In this document: in pieces, positions 1 to 6,075 of the stretch
Layout of the letters: each line of letters begins with the position of its first letter
Numbering within the stretch: position 1 is the stretch's first letter
Source: Roseiarcus sp035500275
GTDB taxonomy: Bacteria; Pseudomonadota; Alphaproteobacteria; Rhizobiales; Beijerinckiaceae
Assembly: GCA_035500275.1 (NCBI GenBank)
Contig: DATJXI010000212.1
Span: 1-9,095, forward strand
Reading direction: 5' to 3'
Length of the DNA: 9,095 nucleotides
Program-made: the position numbers and the translations under genes
Notes under the pieces: model-generated
What the model was told of the DNA's origin: nothing
What the model saw: only the letters and a program-made list of their open reading frames with translations
Database searches by the model: none

Positions 1-1
1 G

Positions 2-1087
2 GACAAGCTCATCGGCGCGCTCGCCGCCGGCCGGCCGCTCGTCGTGCCCCGCCCTGACGATCCGGCGGTCGTCCTCTTCACTTCGGGCTCGGAGGGCGTG
101 CCTAAGGGCGTCGCGCTGTCGCATGCGAACCTCCTCGCCAATGCGGCCCAGCTCGCCGCGCGTTTCGACCTCCGAATGACGGACGTGTTCTTCAACCCGC
201 TGCCGGTCTTTCACGCCTTCGGCCTGACCGGGGGCCTCCTGCTCGGCCTCGTGCGGTCGATGAAGGTCTATCTCTATCCGACCCCGCTCCATTACCGGCA
301 GATTCCGGAGCTTGTCCGCGAGCGCGGGGCGACCGTGCTCATCGGCACCGACACCTTCCTCGCCGGCTACGCCCGCGCCGCCTCCGACGCCGACTTCCAG
401 TCGCTGCGCTACGTGATCGCCGGGGCCGAGCCGGTGAAGGCCGAGACGCGCCGCGTCTATCGCGAGAGGTTCGGCCTCAAGATCCTCGAAGGGTACGGCG
501 TGACCGAGGCTTCGCCGGTCCTCGCGGTCAACACCCCGACCTTCAACAAGGCCGGCACGGTCGGCAAGCTACTGCCCCAAGTCGAAGCCCGCCTGGAGCC
601 CGTGCCCGGCATCGACGAGGGCGGCCGGCTCTTCGTGCGCGGGCCCAATATCATGGTCGGCTACTTCCGCGCCGACAACCCTGGCGAACTCGAGCCGCCG
701 CCCGGGGGCTGGCACGACACCGGCGACATCGTGGCGGTCGACGCGGAGGGTTTCTTGGCGATCAAAGGCCGCGCCAAGCGCTTCGCCAAGATCGCCGGCG
801 AAACCATTTCCCTCGGCGCGGTCGAGGACCTCGTCGCCGGTCTCTGGCCCGAGGCTGTCGTGGCGGCGATCTCGGCGCCGGACGCCAAACGGGGCGAGCG
901 CGTCATCCTCGCCACCACCGAGGTCAGCGCGACCAAGACAAAGGTCCAGGCGTGGCTCAAGATCAAAGGGGCGTCCGAGATCATGGCCCCGGCCTCGGTC
1001 GTGGTGCTCAAGGCGATCCCGCTTTTGGGTTCCGGCAAGACCGACTACGTGGCGCTCACGAAGCTATTGCGAGAGAGGGGCGCGTAA
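2..1087 (+). CDS. aas: Aas-type acyl-[ACP] synthetase / 2-acyl-glycerophosphoethanolamine acyltransferase, C-terminal part (5' truncated by window)
   Basis: This is the adenylate-forming half of an Aas-like enzyme. Aas activates free fatty acid with ATP onto acyl carrier protein and re-acylates lysophosphatidylethanolamine at the inner membrane. The frame is open from base 2, so the first 361 visible residues are the C-terminal part; the GTG at 44 is internal. In visible numbering the ANL motifs are the P-loop FTSGSEGVPKG (26-36), EGYGVTEASP (163-172), HDTGDIV (238-244), GRAKRFAKIAGE (256-267) and the catalytic-lysine motif GSGKTDY (Lys346). The segment NPLPVFHAFGLTGG and the LYPTPLHYRQIPEL stretch match E. 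coli Aas closely as I recall it, which favours Aas over FadD. The N-terminal PlsC-like acyltransferase domain of fused Aas proteins would lie outside the window, so I cannot tell whether this protein is fused. It ends in TAA, and no clear terminator follows. The ANL call is very sure and the Aas subfamily fairly sure. Confidence 0.88.
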   Translation, partial: DKLIGALAAGRPLVVPRPDDPAVVLFTSGSEGVPKGVALSHANLLANAAQLAARFDLRMTDVFFNPLPVFHAFGLTGGLLLGLVRSMKVYLYPTPLHYRQIPELVRERGATVLIGTDTFLAGYARAASDADFQSLRYVIAGAEPVKAETRRVYRERFGLKILEGYGVTEASPVLAVNTPTFNKAGTVGKLLPQVEARLEPVPGIDEGGRLFVRGPNIMVGYFRADNPGELEPPPGGWHDTGDIVAVDAEGFLAIKGRAKRFAKIAGETISLGAVEDLVAGLWPEAVVAAISAPDAKRGERVILATTEVSATKTKVQAWLKIKGASEIMAPASVVVLKAIPLLGSGKTDYVALTKLLRERGA

Positions 1088-1242
1088 GAAGCCGGCCGTC
1101 TCGCGTTTCGGATTCAATGATTTCAATGCATTATTCCCCGGCTTAGCGTCCTTCCGAGGCGCGTCGGGCGCCGGTGTGGCCTTCCTCCTTTACCTGGAGA
1201 CCCTGCAGTTTTGGCAGCGTTTCAAGGTTTTCAAAGGCTTGA

Positions 1243-1269
1243 GTGTCAAAAAGTGTCAAAAAGTCAAAA
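1243..1269. repeat. 10-bp tandem direct repeat (GTGTCAAAAA x2 plus partial third copy)
   Basis: GTGTCAAAAA occurs at 1243-1252 and again, head to tail, at 1253-1262. A decayed third unit, GTCAAAA, follows at 1263-1269. The A-tracts therefore recur about every 10 bases, near one helical turn, which tends to give intrinsically bent DNA. It lies about 430 bases upstream of the dehydrogenase start. Function is unknown. Confidence 0.7.
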
Positions 1270-1517
1270 TGCGATTGCGTCGCCCGGGCGGACGCGCGCG
1301 AAACCAGGAGCCAACTGCGCTGTAGGGCCTCCATCGCTTGCGAAAAAAGCGGCCTTTTGAGCGGAAGACATAGCCCTCGTCATTCGCTTTGGACACATTC
1401 CGACTGCCAGAACGTCATATCACACATTCTGATTTTTCGCAAGACAGTTCCTCGTACTCCGCGACTCCGAATGAAGGTGTCGGCGCACCGGGTCATCGAG
1501 ACATCCATCTCGTTTCA

Positions 1518-1546
1518 GAGTCGCCCTCCCAAGCGTGAGTCGCCCT
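1518..1546. repeat. Spaced 10-bp direct repeat GAGTCGCCCT
   Basis: Identical copies of GAGTCGCCCT lie at 1518-1527 and 1537-1546, separated by 9 bases (period 19). The position, about 150-180 bases before the dehydrogenase start, would suit a dimeric activator site, but no known consensus was recognised. Confidence 0.55.
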
Positions 1547-1582
1547 ATTTACTTTTCCGGCGACCGAGGAATAGCGTGACGA

Positions 1583-1600
1583 GGAAAATTCCATTTTTCC
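1583..1600. repeat. Small A/T inverted repeat GGAAAA-N6-TTTTCC
   Basis: Six-base arms at 1583-1588 and 1595-1600 are perfectly complementary around a 6-base loop. The stem is weak as RNA, so it is more plausibly a protein-binding palindrome than a terminator. No T-run follows it. Confidence 0.4.
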
Positions 1601-1621
1601 CTGTTCGACTTTCTCAAGCTC

Positions 1622-1650
1622 AGGCGCCGCAAGTCACGTTAAAGGCGCCT
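1622..1650. promoter_or_regulatory. Candidate operator: AGGCGCC repeated 21 bp apart, upstream of SDR gene
   Basis: AGGCGCC occurs at 1622-1628 and 1643-1649; with the following T, the second copy is the full palindrome AGGCGCCT. The copies start 21 bases apart, about two helical turns, so both would face the same side of the DNA. They end about 48 bases before the dehydrogenase ATG, in the usual zone for promoter-proximal binding sites. GGCGCC is also a common word in GC-rich DNA, which lowers confidence. Confidence 0.35.
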
Positions 1651-1684
1651 CTTATGAGAATTTCAAAGCGCGGTTCCTTCACGC

Positions 1685-1690
1685 GGAGGA
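1685..1690 (+). promoter_or_regulatory. Ribosome binding site of SDR gene
   Basis: GGAGGA lies 7 bases before the ATG at 1698. This near-perfect Shine-Dalgarno fixes the start. Confidence 0.8.
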
Positions 1691-1697
1691 AATTTCC

Positions 1698-2546
1698 ATG
1701 AAAGACTTGGCCGAGAAGACTGCATTTGTCACCGGCGCGGCGTCGGGCATCGGGCTCGGGATCGCGAGCGCGCTCGCCCGAGCCGGCGCGAAAGTGATGC
1801 TCTGCGACATCGAGGAGGCGGCGCTCGCCAAGGCCGTCGAAGAGCTCAAGCTAACCAACGCCGACGTCGACGGCGTCAAGGCCGACGTCTCGCTCAAGCA
1901 AGAGCTCGAAGCCGCGGCGAAGGCGACCATCGCCCGCTACGGCAAGGTGCATGTGCTGGTGAACAACGCCGGGATCGGGGGCGCCGGTCCTTACGGCACG
2001 TGGACCGACGACGACCTCGCCTGGACCATCGGCGTCAATCTGATGGGCGTGCTTTGGGGCATTAAAATCTTCGGGCCGCTGATCGAGAGCCATGGCGAAG
2101 GGGGACAGATCGTCTCCACTGCGTCGATCGCCGGGCTCGTCTCGCTGCGCAGCAGTCCGTATGACGTGACCAAATACGGCGTCGTGGCGATTTCGGAAGG
2201 GTTGCGCGGCGAATTGGCGCCGCGCGGAATCGGCGTCTCCGTGCTGTGCCCCGGCTTTGTCCGCACGCAGATCATGACGTCGCGGCGCAACGAGCCCGCC
2301 CGCTTCGAGCGGCTCAGCGACCCGACATTGGCCGCGATGCAGTCCTCGGAGATGTTCCAGTTTGTGGCCGACCGCGTCGCGAAAGGCGTCGATCCGTTCT
2401 ATGTCGGCGAGCTGGTCCGCGAGGGCATTGAGAACGACTGGCCGTATATTTTCACCGACGCCGAATTCGAGCCCTACGTCGATGCGCGCTTCGCGGCCAT
2501 CAAGCAGGGCTTCGATCGCATTCGCAATCGCGAGCCAAGGCGCTGA
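1698..2546 (+). CDS. SDR-family NAD(P)-dependent oxidoreductase
   Basis: A 282-residue cytoplasmic classical short-chain dehydrogenase/reductase that interconverts an alcohol and a ketone or aldehyde using a nicotinamide cofactor. The Rossmann glycine motif TGAASGIG is at residues 12-19. An acidic residue, Asp37, ends the second strand (MLCDIEE), which usually favours NAD(H) over NADP(H). NNAG is at 89-92, the structural Asn at 114 (IGVNLMG), the catalytic Ser at 143 (TASIAG), and the catalytic YxxxK is Tyr155/Lys159. The post-catalytic CPGFVRT segment (184-190) is also typical. The C-terminal portion from about 200 is longer than in the minimal 250-residue SDR fold and probably forms the substrate lid. 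A strong ribosome site sets the start. An acyl-CoA synthetase follows 45 bases later and is probably co-transcribed, which hints at an acyl-chain, hydroxyacyl or terpenoid-like substrate. The exact substrate cannot be read from the sequence. Confidence 0.92.
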   Translation: MKDLAEKTAFVTGAASGIGLGIASALARAGAKVMLCDIEEAALAKAVEELKLTNADVDGVKADVSLKQELEAAAKATIARYGKVHVLVNNAGIGGAGPYGTWTDDDLAWTIGVNLMGVLWGIKIFGPLIESHGEGGQIVSTASIAGLVSLRSSPYDVTKYGVVAISEGLRGELAPRGIGVSVLCPGFVRTQIMTSRRNEPARFERLSDPTLAAMQSSEMFQFVADRVAKGVDPFYVGELVREGIENDWPYIFTDAEFEPYVDARFAAIKQGFDRIRNREPRR

Positions 2547-2580
2547 ACGGCGCCAAAACGGCGAACAAAGGATAGCAATT

Positions 2581-2588
2581 GGGAGGAA
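2581..2588 (+). promoter_or_regulatory. Ribosome binding site of acyl-CoA synthetase
   Basis: GGGAGGAA ends 3 bases before the ATG at 2592, with the GGAGG core 5 bases away. It supports this start and independent translation after the short intergenic gap. Confidence 0.75.
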
Positions 2589-2591
2589 GCG

Positions 2592-4136
2592 ATGGAGCCA
2601 CTGCTCACCGCCGACCCGAGCCATCCCGCCATCATCATGGCTCTGTCGGGCGAAACGATCACGCACGGACAACTGGAGGCGCGCGCCAACAAAATCGCGC
2701 ATCTCTTGAGAGCCGTCGGCCTCAAAAGGGCGGATCACTGCGCCGTCTTCATGGAGAACCACCCCCGTTACATCGAATGCGGATTCGGCGCCGACCGCGC
2801 GGGGCTCTACTACACCAACGTCAATTCCTATCTCACGGCGAGCGAGCTCGCCTATATCGTCAACAACAGCCTGTCGCAGGTCCTCATCACGTCGCAGTCG
2901 CACCTTGCGGTCGCGCGCGAGGCGCTGCGCGACTGCCCCCGCATAAAGCTCTGCGTAGTGGTCGACGGGCCAGGCGATGGCGACGCCGTCCGCAATCTCG
3001 ACGAAGCGACGGCCGACTTTCCCGATACGCCCATTCCCGACGAGTCGACGGGATGGGCGATGCTGTATTCGTCGGGAACGACAGGCCAGCCGAAAGGCAT
3101 CTTGAGGCCTCTTTCCGACACGCCGGCGCGACAGCTGACGCCGCTCGGGGCGGCTTTCGCGAAATTCTGGGACATCCGGCGGAGCGATATCTGTCTCGTG
3201 CCGGCGCCGCTCTACCATTCCGCGCCTTGGGCGGAGGCGGCGCTGACCATTTCGCTCAACGGAACGGCCGTCGTCATGGAGCGCTTCGACGAAGAAGAGA
3301 CGCTCCGGGCGATCGAGAGATATCGCGTGACGCATGCTCAGTTCGTCCCGACCATGTTCTCGCGTATGCTGAAGCTGCCCCCGGACGTTCGCGCGCGCTA
3401 TGATCTCTCCTCTCCGCGCTACGTTTTGCACGGCGCGGCGCCGTGCCCGATTCCGGTCAAGCAGGCGATGATCGACTGGCTCGGCCCGATCGTCCACGAG
3501 TATTACAGCGCGACCGAGGGCCTGGGCCTCGCCATGTGCGACAGCGAACAATGGCTCAAGCACAAAGGTACGGTCGGCAAGGCGGTTTACGGGGAGGTCC
3601 ATGCCCTCGACGCCGAAATGAAAGAGGTTCCGCCCGGGACGGTCGGCAAGCTCTGGTTCAAGACCGCCTATCCCTTCGAGTATTTCAACGACCCCGAGAA
3701 GACGGCGGCGGCGAATTCGCCGGACCGGACGATGAGCACGGTCGGCGACGTCGGCTATGTCGACAAGGAGGGCTTCATCTACCTCACCGATCGCGCCTCG
3801 TTCATGATCATCTCGGGCGGCGTCAACATCTATCCGCAGGAGTGCGAGAACCTGCTGGCGACGCATCCCAAGGTTCGCGACTCAGCGGTGTTCGGCGTGC
3901 CCAGCGAGGAAATGGGCGAGGAGGTCAAGGCCGTCGTGCAGCTCATGCCGAACGCGAAGCCTGGGCCTGAGACCGAGGCGGAACTGATCGCCTTCTGCCG
4001 CAAGCATCTCGCGCATATGAAATGTCCGCGGTCGATCGATTTCGAGGAGGATTTCCCTCGCCTCCCGACCGGCAAGCTCTACAAGACGGCGCTGCGCGAG
4101 CGCTACTGGAAAGGCCACAAGAGCCGGATCTTGTGA
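2592..4136 (+). CDS. Fatty-acyl-CoA synthetase (AMP-binding, ANL superfamily; FadD-like)
   Basis: A 514-residue acyl-CoA ligase that makes acyl-AMP from a carboxylic acid and ATP and then the CoA thioester. The large N-terminal domain carries the P-loop YSSGTTGQPKG (159-169), PAPLYHSAP (204-212), the adenine-region GAAPCP (281-286) and YYSATEG (304-310). GDVGYVDKEG (385-394) and TDR (399-401) lead into the hinge, and the C-terminal lid carries SGGVNIYPQE (408-417) and the catalytic-lysine motif PTGKLYK (Lys495). Length and sequence fit the long-chain-fatty-acid-CoA ligase group that ends in a CPRSIDFEEDFPRLPTGKLYK-like tail. There is no signal peptide or membrane helix. One oddity is that the motif after Arg401 reads RASFMIISGG, where relatives usually have RKSDMIISGG, so the normally acidic residue at 404 is Phe. 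It follows the SDR by 45 bases, probably as one operon. Chain-length preference cannot be inferred. Confidence 0.93.
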   Translation: MEPLLTADPSHPAIIMALSGETITHGQLEARANKIAHLLRAVGLKRADHCAVFMENHPRYIECGFGADRAGLYYTNVNSYLTASELAYIVNNSLSQVLITSQSHLAVAREALRDCPRIKLCVVVDGPGDGDAVRNLDEATADFPDTPIPDESTGWAMLYSSGTTGQPKGILRPLSDTPARQLTPLGAAFAKFWDIRRSDICLVPAPLYHSAPWAEAALTISLNGTAVVMERFDEEETLRAIERYRVTHAQFVPTMFSRMLKLPPDVRARYDLSSPRYVLHGAAPCPIPVKQAMIDWLGPIVHEYYSATEGLGLAMCDSEQWLKHKGTVGKAVYGEVHALDAEMKEVPPGTVGKLWFKTAYPFEYFNDPEKTAAANSPDRTMSTVGDVGYVDKEGFIYLTDRASFMIISGGVNIYPQECENLLATHPKVRDSAVFGVPSEEMGEEVKAVVQLMPNAKPGPETEAELIAFCRKHLAHMKCPRSIDFEEDFPRLPTGKLYKTALRERYWKGHKSRIL

Positions 4137-4212
4137 ACCCCCTTATACCACTCGACCGAAAGTCCCGTTTGGCCCAATGCTGGAGCAGAGGGAAGAGGAG
4201 CGTCTGCGGAGG

Positions 4213-5241
4213 CTATAGGGTCTCGGTCACCTTCGTCAGGTGGGGTGGTTGATCCGGGTTCCGGCCCCGCCGGCGCGCGGTCGCCTCCGCGACCCGGTAG
4301 AATGCGTGCAGGGCGGCGATTGGGGTGAGGAACGGATGCCCAGCGTCCGGCGCTAGGATCGTCGGCCAGCGCAAATGGCGCTCCGTGTCGACCATGACCG
4401 GCGAGGCGCCGAACGAGGAAAGCCTCAAGACCGTCTCGAAGAAGGCCGTCCTCGCCGCATCATGAGGCGCAAAGCAAAGAAGCGGGAACCGCCGGGAAAT
4501 CACTCCCGCAGGACCGTGCAGCACCTCCGCCGACGAGAACGCTTCGGCGTGAATCGCCGAAGTTTCCTTGAGTTTCAGCGCCGCCTCGGCGGCGGCGGCA
4601 AGCGTCGGGCCTCGTCCAATGACGAAGAGCGAGGACGCGCGCGCCAACTCGGCGACGGCAGCCTCTGGCGCTGGCCGGCTGTCGGCCTCGAAGATCGAGG
4701 GTAGGCGGTGGAGCGCCGAGGCGAGTTCTACGTCCTCGGCCCATGCCGCGACGAGCGCCACGCCGGCGACGAGAGAGGCGATCATCGACTTTGTCGCAGC
4801 GACCGAACGCTCCTCTCCGGCCTGAAGCGGGAGCAGCGCGTCGGCCTCGTTCGCCAAGGGCGATTCCCTGTCGTTCACGAGCGCAATGGCCAACGCGCCC
4901 GCTTCCTTGGCGGCGCGCTGCATGGCGACGATGTCCGGGCTCCGGCCGGACTGAGATATTGCGATCGCCGCCGCGTCGCCGAGTCGCAGCGGCGCATGGT
5001 AGAGCGACGCGATGGACGGGCCCAGCGAAGCACAAGCCAGTCCGATTTTGAGTTCGACGAGGTGCTTGAGGAAGAGCGCCGCGTGGTCCGAACTGCCGCG
5101 CGCGATTGTGACCACGAACGGAGGCGGGGCGGCCCGCAAACGCTTCGCAAGTTCCGTAACGGTGGCTGCGTTCGTCGATAGTTGGCGGCGGACGGACGCG
5201 CCGGTCTCGGCGATCTCGCGGGCCATGAAGGTTTCGCTCAC
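4213..5241 (-). CDS. Double-SIS-domain sugar-phosphate enzyme (GlmS C-terminal-like / NagB-II type glucosamine-6-phosphate deaminase family)
   Basis: A 342-residue cytoplasmic protein of two SIS (sugar isomerase) domains without the glutamine amidotransferase domain of GlmS. Domain 1 (about 30-165) has ARGSSDHA (47-54), the phosphosugar loop SQSGRSPD (96-103) and ERSVAATKS (144-152). Domain 2 (about 195-330) has GRGP (209-212) and the ALKLKETSAIHAEAF...EVLHGP stretch (221-244). The family C-terminus PPHLTKVTETL closes it. Such stand-alone proteins are known in several bacteria as NagB-II, deaminating glucosamine-6-phosphate to fructose-6-phosphate; others act on related amino sugars, so the substrate is inferred. 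The start is GTG at 5241, supported by AAGGA about 8 bases upstream; a later ATG at 5226 lacks a ribosome site. No nagA, PTS or regulator gene accompanies it here, which is unusual for an amino-sugar catabolic gene. It converges on the acyl-CoA ligase and diverges from the transpeptidase. Confidence 0.88.
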   Translation of the reverse strand: MSETFMAREIAETGASVRRQLSTNAATVTELAKRLRAAPPPFVVTIARGSSDHAALFLKHLVELKIGLACASLGPSIASLYHAPLRLGDAAAIAISQSGRSPDIVAMQRAAKEAGALAIALVNDRESPLANEADALLPLQAGEERSVAATKSMIASLVAGVALVAAWAEDVELASALHRLPSIFEADSRPAPEAAVAELARASSLFVIGRGPTLAAAAEAALKLKETSAIHAEAFSSAEVLHGPAGVISRRFPLLCFAPHDAARTAFFETVLRLSSFGASPVMVDTERHLRWPTILAPDAGHPFLTPIAALHAFYRVAEATARRRGRNPDQPPHLTKVTETL

Positions 5242-5249
5242 GCGCGCCG

Positions 5250-5254
5250 TCCTT
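5250..5254 (-). promoter_or_regulatory. Ribosome binding site that selects the GTG start of the SIS gene
   Basis: On the minus strand, AAGGA lies 8 bases before the GTG at 5241. The alternative in-frame ATG at 5226 has no comparable site, so GTG is preferred. Confidence 0.6.
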
Positions 5255-5255
5255 T

Positions 5256-5273
5256 CTAACCTCTTGAAGTTAG
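5256..5273. promoter_or_regulatory. Imperfect 18-bp palindrome, candidate operator of the SIS gene
   Basis: CTAACCTCTTGAAGTTAG matches its own reverse complement at 14 of 18 positions, with perfect CTAAC/GTTAG outer arms. It ends directly before the ribosome site of the minus-strand SIS gene and lies in the divergent region shared with the transpeptidase. The size and position suit a LacI- or GntR-type repressor dimer. No regulator gene is visible nearby. Confidence 0.4.
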
Positions 5274-5341
5274 CTGCTGCGGCCGTTGGCGCAACTTTAA
5301 CTCAATCCCCAAAATCAGCAGTTTGTGACGGGTCCTTAGCA

Positions 5342-5369
5342 TTGCGCGACGCCTCGGCTTCGCCATAAT
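5342..5369 (+). promoter_or_regulatory. Possible sigma-70-type promoter for the L,D-transpeptidase gene
   Basis: TTGCGC (5342-5347) and CATAAT (5364-5369) are separated by 16 bases and lie in the intergenic region facing the transpeptidase. The -10-like box is good and the -35-like box is weak. A start near 5376 would leave a leader of roughly 80 bases. This is by eye only. Confidence 0.3.
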
Positions 5370-5447
5370 TTGACCAGGACCGCGGCCGTGGGGCCGGAAC
5401 CGCGCGCTCGCGTCGGCGACGTTCTCGCCGGGTTCGCGGGGAATAGT

Positions 5448-5454
5448 AGAGGGA
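5448..5454 (+). promoter_or_regulatory. Ribosome binding site of L,D-transpeptidase
   Basis: AGAGGGA ends 3 bases before the ATG at 5458. The spacing is slightly short, but the ATG is directly followed by a clear signal peptide, which supports this start. Confidence 0.55.
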
Positions 5455-5457
5455 CAC

Positions 5458-6009
5458 ATGCGCCGAACGCTCATCCTGGCCGCGACAGCGGCGGCTCTGC
5501 TTGTCAGCGCAGGAACAGCGCCTTCGTGGGCGAATGCGCTGGACTCTCAGTTGCAGCCGGTCGCCTCGCCGATACCGCGTGAGGTGGTCTGGTTTTCGGG
5601 GCGCCAGGCCCCCGGAACGATCATCATTCGGACAAGCGAGCGGCGGCTCTACTTCGTGCTGACCGACCATCAGGCGCTGGTGTACGGGGTCGGCGTCGGA
5701 AGGCCAGGCTTCACTTGGGCGGGAAGCACCAGGATCGCGTACAAGCGCGAGTGGCCGGACTGGACGCCGCCGGCGCAAATGCTCAGGCGCCGGCCGGATC
5801 TTCCGCGTCACATGGTGGGCGGCGTCGACAACCCGCTCGGCGCGCGCGCGATGTACCTCGCCGGCACGCTCTATCGCATTCACGGCTCGAACGAGCCGGA
5901 CACGATCGGGCACGCGGTGTCGTCCGGATGTATTCGGATGACCAACGACGACGTCATCGACCTCTACGGCCGCACAAGGGTCGGGGCGCGGGTCATCGTC
6001 ACCCGCTGA
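5458..6009 (+). CDS. Secreted L,D-transpeptidase (YkuD domain)
   Basis: A 183-residue exported protein. It should act in the periplasm on peptidoglycan, forming meso-DAP to meso-DAP (3-3) cross-links or attaching proteins to the wall through an acyl-enzyme on cysteine. Residues 1-26 form a signal peptide: MRRT, a hydrophobic core LILAATAAALLVSAG, then a likely signal peptidase I site near AWANA-type residues (SWANA, 23-27). The YkuD domain spans about 53-182. It carries the strand TIIIRTSERRLYFV, GVGVGRPG (77-84), and the active-site block with YRIHGSN (His142) and AVSSGCIRM (nucleophile Cys158), followed by a typical DDVIDLYGR. There is no peptidoglycan-binding or LysM domain, so this is the minimal form common in alphaproteobacteria, which usually have many paralogues. 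It is divergent from the SIS gene and followed 66 bases later by moaA. The exact wall role is not decidable from sequence. Confidence 0.93.
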   Translation: MRRTLILAATAAALLVSAGTAPSWANALDSQLQPVASPIPREVVWFSGRQAPGTIIIRTSERRLYFVLTDHQALVYGVGVGRPGFTWAGSTRIAYKREWPDWTPPAQMLRRRPDLPRHMVGGVDNPLGARAMYLAGTLYRIHGSNEPDTIGHAVSSGCIRMTNDDVIDLYGRTRVGARVIVTR

Positions 6010-6046
6010 AAGAGATTGGTCCAACGGCGGCGTCAGGCCTTTGATT

Positions 6047-6060
6047 CGGCGGCGCCGCCG
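6047..6060. repeat. 14-bp perfect GC palindrome upstream of moaA
   Basis: CGGCGGCGCCGCCG (6047-6060) is identical to its reverse complement and abuts an in-frame ATG at 6061. As RNA it lacks a loop, so cruciform or protein binding is possible but chance in GC-rich DNA is also plausible. It occupies the place where a ribosome site for the ATG at 6061 would be expected. Confidence 0.5.
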
Positions 6061-6075
6061 ATGTATCATCCGGGG

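Larger units (their letters stand above)
1088..1697 (+). other. 610-base gene-free leader region with short repeat pairs
   Basis: No believable gene lies between aas and the dehydrogenase. The one longer open frame here (GTG at 1243 to 1701) gives an Arg/Ser/Lys-rich product with no recognisable motif and runs into the next gene's start. The stretch is visibly richer in A and T than the flanking genes. It contains short perfect repeats: TTCAATG twice (1113, 1122), GTGTCAAAAA in tandem (1243-1262), GAGTCGCCCT twice (1518, 1537), an inverted repeat GGAAAA/TTTTCC (1583-1600) and AGGCGCC twice (1622, 1643). It probably carries the 3' end of the aas transcript and the promoter and control sites of the downstream gene pair. 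No -35/-10 pair stands out. Confidence 0.6.

Noticed and set aside
1345..1358. AAAAG-CGGC-CTTTT inverted repeat after aas
   Set aside because: The stem is five weak pairs, lies about 260 bases after the aas stop and is not followed by a long T-run. It is not convincing as a terminator.
1243..1701. 152-codon plus-strand open frame in the intergenic leader
   Set aside because: It begins with GTG inside a tandem repeat without a ribosome site, has an atypical Arg/Ser/Lys-rich composition, and overlaps the start of the SDR gene. No motif was recognised.
1851..3866. 671-codon open frame on the minus strand under the SDR and ligase genes
   Set aside because: It is the antisense shadow of two strongly conserved genes in GC-rich DNA. 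Its product is Arg-rich with no recognisable domain, and it spans both genes and their gap.
4137..4212. Short convergent gap between the acyl-CoA ligase and the SIS gene, searched for a shared terminator
   Set aside because: No stable hairpin with a T-run on either strand was found by eye in these 76 bases.
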